Positions 55,368 through 64,000 of a stretch of DNA of 64,000 bases are shown in pieces (the stretch's first letter is position 1; each line of letters opens with the position of its first letter). Below the pieces are notes generated by a model. The model did not search any database. It worked only from the letters and a program-made list of their open reading frames with translations, and had not been told where the DNA came from. The stretch comes from Solibacillus sp. FSL R7-0668 (GTDB lineage: Bacteria > Bacillota > Bacilli > Bacillales_A > Planococcaceae). Where the stretch lies: contig NZ_JBBOUU010000001.1 in NCBI RefSeq assembly GCF_038006205.1, positions 3,531,001 to 3,595,000 of the forward strand, given 5' to 3'. The translations under genes were made by a program, and so were the position numbers.

Positions 55368-57308
55368 ATGATTGTCTTACAAGTAAATCAACTATATAAA
55401 TCCTTCATTACCGATGAAATTTTAAGTGGTGTCAAACTTGAGGTGCAACATCGTGACCGCGTGGCATTAGTGGGTCGCAACGGTGCTGGTAAGTCGACGC
55501 TTCTAAAAATTATTGCCGGTCAAATGAGCTATGACTCTGGTGAAATTATTATTCCAAAAGGGATTCGTGTTGGCTATTTAGAACAGCATGCAGGCATCGA
55601 TTCAGCCCTATCTATTTGGGACGAAATGATGACAATTTTTGATACGCTACGCATTCAAGAGCAAAAGCTCCGTCAACTCGAACAACAAATGGCCGATCCA
55701 GCCGTTTATGAAAATAGCGAAAGTTACGGACGTATTATGGCCGAATACGATCAATTGCAGCATGATTTTAAAGATGCGGGTGGCTATCAATACGAGGCCG
55801 ATACGCGCTCTGTCTTACACGGCATGCAGTTTTTCCCAGCCGACTATGACAAATCAATTCAATCACTGTCAGGTGGTCAGCGTACACGTCTGGCACTTGC
55901 CAAGCTATTACTGTCAAAGCCGGACTTATTGATCCTAGACGAGCCGACAAACCATTTAGACATCGATACACTTTCTTGGTTAGAAGGCTATTTAAAAGGC
56001 TATGACGGCGCAATTTTAATCGTTTCCCATGACCGTTACTTCCTCGATCAAGTTGTCTCGACGGTTTACGAAGTTTCACGCACAAAAGTAACAAAGTATG
56101 CCGGTAATTACAGCGCCTATTTAGACGAAAAGGCAAAAAATTATGAGCGTGACCTAAAAATGTACGAGCGCCAAATGGATGAAAAGGCTAAGCTCGAAAC
56201 ATTTATTCAAAAGAACTTAGCCCGCGCCTCAACAACTAAAATGGCGCAATCACGTCGCAAAGTATTAGAAAAAACAAACTGGATGGATTCTCCCGATGGC
56301 GATGAAAAAAGTGCTAGCTTTGGCTTCACGATCGATCGCCAAAGCGGAAATGACGTGTTATCAATTGATGATTTAACAATTGGCTACCCCGACAAAGAAA
56401 TCTCATCTAATATCAATATGCGTGTATTCCGCGAAGATCGCATTGCATTAGTCGGCCCAAACGGTGTTGGTAAATCAACATTACTAAAAACCTTGGTCAA
56501 AGATTTAGCCGCATATACAGGTGAGATTCGTTACGGAACCAATGTACAAATTGGCTACTATGATCAGGAACAGGCAAAACTCCATTCAAACAAAGCCGTC
56601 TTAAACGAGCTATGGGATGAATGGCCTCTCATGAACGAAAAGGACATTCGCAGTGTGTTAGGAAACTTCCTCTTCAGTGGAGATGACGTTTCAAAAACCG
56701 TCAATTCTTTATCTGGTGGCGAAAAAGCGCGCCTAGCCTTAGCAAAATTGATGATGCAAAAATCCAATTTCCTCGTGCTCGATGAACCGACAAACCATCT
56801 AGACTTAGACAGCAAGGAAATATTAGAAAATGCTTTAATTGATTACCCAGGGACGTTATTATTCGTGTCGCATGACCGTTATTTCATTAACCGCATCGCG
56901 ACAAAGGTTGTGGAGTTATCTGGGACAGGCTCATTTGAGTATTTAGGGGATTACGATTATTATCTTGAGAAAAAACAGGAGCTTGAAGAATTGGCCGCGA
57001 TGAAAGCCGCCGCCACTGAGGCAAAATCACAAGAAACAATAACACAAGCCAAGTCGACCTCTATGATTGACAAGGATGCTAAAAAACGAGAACGCCAAAT
57101 TCGACGTACCATTGAAGATATCGAAAAAAACATGGCCACTCTTGATGAAAAAATCGCCCATTTTGAAGAACAGCTATGTGATCCAGCCGTTTTCTCTGAC
57201 CATGAAAAAACATTAGCTATTCAAACAGAGCTGTCCGAAACAAAAGAGCAGCACGAAACATTTGAAATGGAATGGCTTGAACTAAATGAAGAGCTAGAAC
57301 AGCTATAA
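55368..57308 (+). CDS. ABC-F family ATPase (YdiF-like)
   Basis: 646 residues with two ABC domains in one chain and no membrane part: Walker A GRNGAGKST (about 36) and GPNGVGKST (about 365), signatures LSGGQRTRL and LSGGEKARL, Walker B LLILDEPTNHLD and FLVLDEPTNHLD, the interdomain linker rich in charged helices (about 245-305) and a coiled-coil C-terminus (about 570-646). ABC-F proteins act on the ribosome. Likely translation factor rather than transporter; no sign of an antibiotic-resistance subtype. Confidence 0.93.
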   Translation: MIVLQVNQLYKSFITDEILSGVKLEVQHRDRVALVGRNGAGKSTLLKIIAGQMSYDSGEIIIPKGIRVGYLEQHAGIDSALSIWDEMMTIFDTLRIQEQKLRQLEQQMADPAVYENSESYGRIMAEYDQLQHDFKDAGGYQYEADTRSVLHGMQFFPADYDKSIQSLSGGQRTRLALAKLLLSKPDLLILDEPTNHLDIDTLSWLEGYLKGYDGAILIVSHDRYFLDQVVSTVYEVSRTKVTKYAGNYSAYLDEKAKNYERDLKMYERQMDEKAKLETFIQKNLARASTTKMAQSRRKVLEKTNWMDSPDGDEKSASFGFTIDRQSGNDVLSIDDLTIGYPDKEISSNINMRVFREDRIALVGPNGVGKSTLLKTLVKDLAAYTGEIRYGTNVQIGYYDQEQAKLHSNKAVLNELWDEWPLMNEKDIRSVLGNFLFSGDDVSKTVNSLSGGEKARLALAKLMMQKSNFLVLDEPTNHLDLDSKEILENALIDYPGTLLFVSHDRYFINRIATKVVELSGTGSFEYLGDYDYYLEKKQELEELAAMKAAATEAKSQETITQAKSTSMIDKDAKKRERQIRRTIEDIEKNMATLDEKIAHFEEQLCDPAVFSDHEKTLAIQTELSETKEQHETFEMEWLELNEELEQL

Positions 57309-57380
57309 AGTGAAGCTTTGCTAGGTGGGTTACCATTTGAAATAGGCATCTTACTTCCCTTACTTCGGGGATAAAATAAG

Positions 57381-57421
57381 GAGAACGCATGTATGGTTGA
57401 AGCCTACCGCGTTCTCTTTTT
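57381..57421 (+). terminator. Intrinsic terminator of the ABC-F gene
   Basis: GAGAACGC pairs with GCGTTCTC, followed by T5. Confidence 0.8.
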
Positions 57422-57422
57422 A

Positions 57423-57809
57423 CTATTTCACATAATAGCTTTTTAGCATTTGAAGCTTTTGATACGCTGTATAGGCCCCGTATATCCAACCAAAGAACAC
57501 GACCGTCAACAACGCAATGACCGTATTAATTACCGTAAAAAATAGCCTCCACGGCGAATCAATCTTTTTCGTTAAAAACGGACGTCTTGCCCCAATACGA
57601 ATACTTTGAAAAATATCGACTATCTGACTTCGCCCATAAACAAGTGCTAACGGATATAAAACCAATGCCAAAATAATAAAGATGCCACTAAACGAAGCTA
57701 AAAACAACCCATTCCCAGACCTAGCTAATACATAAAACACACCGATTAAAAACAACACCCCTACTACAAGCAATCCAATCATTTTATTGCGCTCTTTTAG
57801 ATAATTCAT
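57423..57809 (-). CDS. Small membrane protein of unknown function
   Basis: 128 residues with three hydrophobic segments (MIGLLVVGVLFLIGVFYVL; LASFSGIFIILALVLYPLALVYG; WRLFFTVINTVIALLTVVFFGWIYGAY) and a basic centre (RIGARRPFLTKK). Family not recognised. Convergent with the ABC-F gene; it has GAGGTG before the ATG. Confidence 0.65.
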   Translation of the reverse strand: MNYLKERNKMIGLLVVGVLFLIGVFYVLARSGNGLFLASFSGIFIILALVLYPLALVYGRSQIVDIFQSIRIGARRPFLTKKIDSPWRLFFTVINTVIALLTVVFFGWIYGAYTAYQKLQMLKSYYVK

Positions 57810-57962
57810 GAAAGCACCTCGCGTTCAGTCGTTTTTTTCACTATACCCATTTTTAAGAAATTCTTTACTGATTCATCATTATTGTATAATATCAACGCCT
57901 CTTTTTACTTCCATTTGGCGATTCGACATATATATAGGTCAATACGCTGAATTTCGACAAAA

Positions 57963-58186
57963 TAACCCACAATTTTATTCACAAATTGAATTCAGTCATA
58001 TCAACATATCAACAGTGTTTTCCACATTATCCACAATTAAAACTAATTTTATTCAAATAAACTTGTGAAAAAGCAGCTACTATATATAGATAAAGCACAA
58101 GTTTTCCACAAGTTATTCACAGTTTGTGCATAAGTACGCATGTTCGCAAAGTTTTACTAGATTCCACTCTATTTTTTTGTGGATAA
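57963..58186. promoter_or_regulatory. DnaA-box cluster
   Basis: Two perfect DnaA boxes, TTATCCACA (58027-58035) and its complement TGTGGATAA (58178-58186), plus one-mismatch boxes at 57975-57983 (TTATTCACA), 58018-58026 and 58102-58110 (TTTTCCACA), 58113-58121 (TTATTCACA) and 58125-58133 (TGTGCATAA), with weaker ones at 57963 and 58064. It lies between tsaD (gcp) and the ydiF-like gene. I recall this interval as one of the DnaA-binding regions of B. subtilis. No replication gene is nearby, so likely a DnaA-titrating or regulatory site. The rest of 57810-58372 holds nothing else I recognise but the tsaD terminator. Confidence 0.75.
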
Positions 58187-58315
58187 TTTTTCAGAAAAGT
58201 TGTACATTAAATAAAAAGTTGTTATAAACAACATTATTTCATCATAAAATACAAGTTACGACTAGTTTAAACTATTCTAAAAAATCTTTATCGCTTCATC
58301 ACTTCAAACTGTATA

Positions 58316-58362
58316 CAAAAAAGCACGATGAACTGGGATTTTAATTTCCATTTCATCATGCT
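58316..58362 (-). terminator. Intrinsic terminator of the tsa operon
   Basis: AAGCATGATGAA pairs with TTCATCGTGCTT, then TTTTTG on the minus strand. Confidence 0.75.
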
Positions 58363-58372
58363 TACTATATGT

Positions 58373-59386
58373 TTACTTCCAACTATTTAGTTCCATGCCG
58401 GGACGTCCATTCATAGTTAAATTTCCACGGACACCTGCTTCATACATTTGATAGGCTGCTGCACCAATCATTGCAGCGTTATCTGTACATAATTTTAATG
58501 GTGGGACGTAAAATGGGATTCCTTCTTGTTCAAATGCTGTTTCTAGCGCGCTACGTAGCCCCTTATTCGCCGATACTCCACCTGCTGCAATCACTTGCTT
58601 CACACCAAATTCACGTGCCGCACGTACAGTTTTTGCCGTTAATACTTCTACAACACTATCCTGGAAACCTTTTGCGACCTGCTCTGGAATGATTTCTTCA
58701 CCACGCTGATCCATATTATGCTTGTAATTAATAACTGCTGATTTTAAGCCACTAAAGCTAAAATCATACGAGCCTTCTTCTAACCAAACTCTTGGGAACT
58801 TCACCGCTTCTGTTGCCTCATGCGCTAAACGGTCAATATGAGGCCCTCCTGGATACGGCATATTTAATACACGTGCTACTTTGTCATATGCCTCACCTGC
58901 TGCATCGTCACGCGTTTCACCGATGACTTCAAATGATCCGTGCTCACGCATGAAGACCAGCTCTGTATGCCCCCCAGATACAACTAATGCGAGCAATGGA
59001 AATGCCATTGGTTGTACTAAATTATTCGCATAAATATGCCCTGCAATATGATGCGTGCCGATTAACGGTAATCCATTCACAAAGGCAAATGCTTTTGCGG
59101 CATTGATCCCGATTAACAAAGCCCCAACTAGCCCAGGTCCTTCTGTCACTGCTACTGCTGTCAATTCCTTAGGCGTCATTTCAGCTTGCTTCAACGCTTC
59201 TTCTAACACAATCGTTATTTGCTCCACATGATGGCGTGATGCAATTTCTGGTACAACCCCACCAAAGCGCTTATGACTTTCAATTTGAGAGGATACAACA
59301 TTTGAAATAATTTCCGTGCCATTTTTAATAACTGCCGCTGCTGTTTCATCACAGCTTGTTTCAATTGCTAATATATAGTTATCCAT
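58373..59386 (-). CDS. tsaD: tRNA N6-threonylcarbamoyladenosine transferase TsaD
   Basis: 337 residues from ATG 59386, which overlaps the rimI stop as TAATG. ASKHA fold with metal-binding [10 protein letters not shown] (HxxxH), [20 protein letters not shown] and [12 protein letters not shown]. Transfers threonylcarbamoyl to A37 of ANN-decoding tRNAs with TsaB and TsaE, both encoded upstream. Last gene of tsaE-tsaB-rimI-tsaD. Confidence 0.97.
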   Translation of the reverse strand: MDNYILAIETSCDETAAAVIKNGTEIISNVVSSQIESHKRFGGVVPEIASRHHVEQITIVLEEALKQAEMTPKELTAVAVTEGPGLVGALLIGINAAKAFAFVNGLPLIGTHHIAGHIYANNLVQPMAFPLLALVVSGGHTELVFMREHGSFEVIGETRDDAAGEAYDKVARVLNMPYPGGPHIDRLAHEATEAVKFPRVWLEEGSYDFSFSGLKSAVINYKHNMDQRGEEIIPEQVAKGFQDSVVEVLTAKTVRAAREFGVKQVIAAGGVSANKGLRSALETAFEQEGIPFYVPPLKLCTDNAAMIGAAAYQMYEAGVRGNLTMNGRPGMELNSWK

Positions 59387-59829
59387 TATAAATTCACCCA
59401 CATAACTAACGCATCTTCTTGATTGTCCACATAGTAGCCTTTACGAATGCCACCATCTTGGAAGCCAAGCTTGCGATATAAATTTTGCGCAACGGTGTTT
59501 GTTACGCGAACTTCTAAACTCATGACGTCCATATTTGCTTCTTTGGCTACACGCATGGCTTCACGCATCAACGCTTCACCAATACCTTGTCCACGAACGG
59601 ATTCGATAACCGCTACATTCGTGATTTGTGCCGCATCAATGACAAGCCATATACCACAAAATCCAACAAGTTCACCAACATCATTTTCCGCTACTAAATA
59701 ATGCGAAAACTGATTTTCATTTAGTTCATAGTAAAATGAATCTAATGTCCACGGTGTAGGAAATGTCGCCAGCTCAATCGCATGTACTTTTGGAACATCC
59801 TCAAGCACCATTTTCCGATACTGTACCAT
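59386..59829 (-). CDS. rimI: Ribosomal protein S18 alanine N-acetyltransferase-like RimI
   Basis: 147 residues, GNAT fold: ERQ-like [24 protein letters not shown] (acetyl-CoA loop) and [29 protein letters not shown], the RimI pattern. Lies between tsaB and tsaD with one-base overlaps, as in most Bacilli. Protein N-terminal acetylation; true targets uncertain. Confidence 0.93.
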   Translation of the reverse strand: MVQYRKMVLEDVPKVHAIELATFPTPWTLDSFYYELNENQFSHYLVAENDVGELVGFCGIWLVIDAAQITNVAVIESVRGQGIGEALMREAMRVAKEANMDVMSLEVRVTNTVAQNLYRKLGFQDGGIRKGYYVDNQEDALVMWVNL

Positions 59830-60533
59830 TAGGGTTGCTCCTTCTTATGTTCCTTAATCCAGTTCGCTTCAGCCTCAGCAATACGGCGATACTGTGGTAC
59901 AAACGCATGCACTGCCTCTACTGAAGGTAACTCTTGCTTCTCTGCGATCGCAATTAGCTCTGACGCACGTGGTAAATCTAGTGTAAACGGAGCACGTATA
60001 GCACGCTCACCTAATACTTCTTGAATTTTTTCAAAGTAAAGATCTACATCTGCACCTACAAATAATACCGGACGCTTTAACGCATCTAGGTTTGTTAAAA
60101 GCCCATCAATATGATCATGATGGTCCTCAATAATCGGTACTTGCGTTAATCCTTCATAAACACCAGCATAGATATTTTGACGGCGTGCATCAAACAGCGC
60201 ACATACTACATCGTTAGACACACGTGCATTCGCTGCTAATGCTTTTAAACTCGATACACCGACTAAAGGCTTTTGCAACGACCATGCTAAGGTTTTCGCT
60301 AATGTCACACCAATGCGCACACCCGTATAAGAACCCGGACCTTCTGATACCGCAATTGCATCGATTTCTACCGCTGTTACCCCTGCTCTCATCATCACCT
60401 CTTCAATAGCCGGCATCGCACCTACTGAATGCGTTAATTTAATATGTTGTACCACTTCCGCCACCACTTTACCTTCTTTAACAACTGCGATAGAAAGTGG
60501 ACCATTTGCTGTTTCAATCCCTAACCAAATCAT
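59829..60533 (-). CDS. tsaB: tRNA threonylcarbamoyladenosine biosynthesis protein TsaB
   Basis: 234 residues; ASKHA-fold paralogue of TsaD without the metal HxxxH. LGIETANGPLSIAVVKEGKV, AVSEGPGSYTGVRIGVTLAKTLAW and FDARRQNIYAGVY are diagnostic. Scaffold for TsaD in t6A synthesis. Overlaps tsaE by 4 bases. Confidence 0.96.
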   Translation of the reverse strand: MIWLGIETANGPLSIAVVKEGKVVAEVVQHIKLTHSVGAMPAIEEVMMRAGVTAVEIDAIAVSEGPGSYTGVRIGVTLAKTLAWSLQKPLVGVSSLKALAANARVSNDVVCALFDARRQNIYAGVYEGLTQVPIIEDHHDHIDGLLTNLDALKRPVLFVGADVDLYFEKIQEVLGERAIRAPFTLDLPRASELIAIAEKQELPSVEAVHAFVPQYRRIAEAEANWIKEHKKEQP

Positions 60534-60982
60534 TTTAATAACTCCTCACAAAGACGAATATATTTCTCGCCCATTGGTTTTAACAAAAATTTTCGACTTG
60601 TCTCACCAATACGTGTAATTTCAATTGCTAAACGTTCTTTTGGCAACTCATCTTCAATTAAGTGTGCCCATTCAACAATTGTTACCGCATCGCCATAAAA
60701 AATTTCATCCCACCCTAAATCCTCATCACTATTTTCTAAGCGATAAACATCTAAATGGTTTAAAGCAATTCGTCCCTCATACTGCTTCATAATCGTAAAT
60801 GTTGGGCTATTTACTGTTCGCTTAATACCTAAGCCCTTTGCAAAACTTTGTGTAAATGTCGTCTTACCAGCCCCTAAATCTCCTTCTAACGTAATCGTAT
60901 ATTGCGGCTCAACGAATGTAGCCAACTTTAAAGCAAGTGCTTGTGTTTCTTCCAATGTATCTACTTGTTTTTCAAATATCAT
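60530..60982 (-). CDS. tsaE: tRNA threonylcarbamoyladenosine biosynthesis ATPase TsaE
   Basis: 150 residues; P-loop EGDLGAGKTTFTQSFAKGLG, then VNSPTFTIMKQYEG and HLDVYRLENSDEDLGWDEIFYGDAVTIVEWA. Regulates/recycles TsaBD. First gene of the operon. Confidence 0.97.
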   Translation of the reverse strand: MIFEKQVDTLEETQALALKLATFVEPQYTITLEGDLGAGKTTFTQSFAKGLGIKRTVNSPTFTIMKQYEGRIALNHLDVYRLENSDEDLGWDEIFYGDAVTIVEWAHLIEDELPKERLAIEITRIGETSRKFLLKPMGEKYIRLCEELLK

Positions 60983-61074
60983 ATTGTGCTTCCTTCCACA
61001 AAAAAATCCATTACTTCTAGTTTACTTGAAGTAGCGCAATTGTTCAAAATGTATCACTTATTTTACACATAAGA

Positions 61075-61108
61075 AAAAGCCTTACACGCAACTTGCCTAT
61101 AAGACTTC
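61075..61108 (-). terminator. Intrinsic terminator of the lipoprotein gene
   Basis: AAGTCTTA pairs with TAAGGCTT, followed by TTTTCTT on the minus strand. Confidence 0.65.
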
Positions 61109-61111
61109 CCT

Positions 61112-61450
61112 TTATCGTGTAGAGTGCCCTCGACGCTCAATGATTTCTTTTGTAGTTAATGCATCCTCTTTGAATGTTAAACGATAGCCCTTCGTTAAAA
61201 GTAATTCATCGTTCCATTCATAAATATTTGATTCCGCTTCTTTTCCTGCTCCACCTGCAATACGTACCACTTCCAGATAGGACATCCCCTTCTTAATTTC
61301 TCCATATTCCCGTTCATTCATATACTTTTGCCAGCTATACGCATTTTCTTCTTCAATTTCTAAGATTTCATCCTTACAAGCTGTCACACTTAAAATTAGC
61401 AAGAAGATAAGACAAATAGCCAGGCACCCCATTAAACCTTTTTTATTCAT
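61112..61450 (-). CDS. Small lipoprotein with SmpA/BamE-like fold
   Basis: 112 residues from ATG 61450 (GGAGG 7 bases before; frame opens at 61456 with GTG). Lipobox LSVTAC. The mature part has YGEIKKGMSYLEVVRIAGGAGKEAESNIYEWND, the short helix-helix-strand pattern of DUF3862/SmpA-OmlA-like lipoproteins. Attached to the outer face of the membrane; function unknown. Confidence 0.72.
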   Translation of the reverse strand: MNKKGLMGCLAICLIFLLILSVTACKDEILEIEEENAYSWQKYMNEREYGEIKKGMSYLEVVRIAGGAGKEAESNIYEWNDELLLTKGYRLTFKEDALTTKEIIERRGHSTR

Positions 61451-61770
61451 CAGCACTCCTCCTCAATAACATAGGAAACTTTTCCCTCAAGGGGGATATA
61501 CAAAACGTATGCTTAATAAGTTTAAAAGGTGATTTGTTTATCGATTAATTATAAATAGCTTATATTTTTCTCCTTTCCAGTAAAAAGCTCTATCAAGTAT
61601 GGAAACTGCTATTTGAAAAATATATTGCATGCCTAATAACACGAGATGCTATCATTCTTATTCGTTTTATCTTGCAATAAAGAAACTTTTCTATTTGTTA
61701 ACGTAATTCATTTAAACATTCTATAAACTAATTCAATTCCCAAAAATGTTAAATTTTCTTCAAAAACCAC
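61451..61770. other. Intergenic before the rRNA operon end, nothing recognised
   Basis: About 320 AT-rich bases. No tRNA gene or reading frame seen. Confidence 0.5.
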
Positions 61771-61800
61771 AAAAAAACCACTGAATATTCAGTGGTTTTA
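61771..61800 (-). terminator. rRNA operon terminator
   Basis: AAAACCACTGAATATTCAGTGGTTTT is one short perfect palindrome split at its centre; seven T follow on the minus strand, just after 5S. Confidence 0.88.
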
Positions 61801-61806
61801 CGATTA

Positions 61807-61921
<115 letters not shown>

Positions 61922-61982
61922 TTAAGTTGAAAGAATCATTCTTTCAAAACTGGATAAACGTTTCATTGATGTTCGTAAACAT

Positions 61983-64000
<2,018 letters not shown>

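Overview
The window reads as chromosome of a low-GC, spore-forming Bacillota, most likely a Planococcaceae close to Solibacillus or Lysinibacillus. I infer this from a GerA-type germination operon, S-layer (SLH) repeats, the CIRCE-groESL / tat / rex / ABC-F / tsa order next to an rRNA operon, the moxR-DUF58-transglutaminase-guaA-pbuG order known from Bacillus subtilis (yeaC-yeaD-yebA-guaA-pbuG), and AT-rich codon use. Names rest on motifs and context read by eye; no database search was possible.

Layout. 1-6.2 kb: guanine-riboswitch purine permease pbuG, an MFS exporter, and a metal locus in which a Crp/Fnr regulator, a stand-alone HMA metallochaperone and a P1B-type ATPase lie behind two Fnr-type boxes of identical promoter geometry. 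6.5-9.9 kb: an AT-rich accessory island. It holds a frameshifted membrane gene, a tyrosine-integrase tail and a complete tripartite retron (PRTase-fold protein, winged-helix protein, msr-msd RNA with a1/a2 repeats, reverse transcriptase). Diverged 69/70-bp copies of the guaA 3' end plus terminator flank it, so the island appears to have entered at the end of guaA. 9.9-18.3 kb: guaA behind a purine riboswitch, a second GMP-synthase gene whose glutaminase domain is gutted, and the transglutaminase/DUF58/MoxR operon. 18.6-26.6 kb: DUF4230 protein, NAD synthesis (pncB-nadE), glnK-amtB behind a TnrA-like promoter, a FetAB-like ABC exporter whose ATPase lacks a canonical start codon, and proline dehydrogenase. 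27-35 kb: the des-desK-desR membrane-fluidity module, a gerA operon whose gerAA has two in-frame stops, and a GNAT acetyltransferase.

35-42.7 kb: SAM-riboswitch-controlled methionine genes (bifunctional homocysteine methyltransferase/MTHFR plus cobalamin methionine synthase) and hemY. 42.8-50.3 kb: a 168-bp structured element of unknown family, the heme aerotaxis receptor HemAT, a SEL1-repeat protein with a LysR regulator, a carboxylesterase, an SLH-anchored GDSL hydrolase and small unknowns. 50.4-61 kb: groESL (CIRCE), CPBP protease, TatAC, Rex, an ABC-F protein, a DnaA-box cluster, then tsaE-tsaB-rimI-tsaD. 61.8 kb to the end: 5S and the 3' two thirds of 23S rRNA, minus strand.

How parts fit: purine economy (pbuG, guaA, two riboswitches) and methionine supply (SAM riboswitch) are under RNA control; nitrogen, envelope temperature response, heat shock and metal/redox each have a cis site I could read beside the genes concerned. 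The most interesting region is the retron island at the guaA 3' end.
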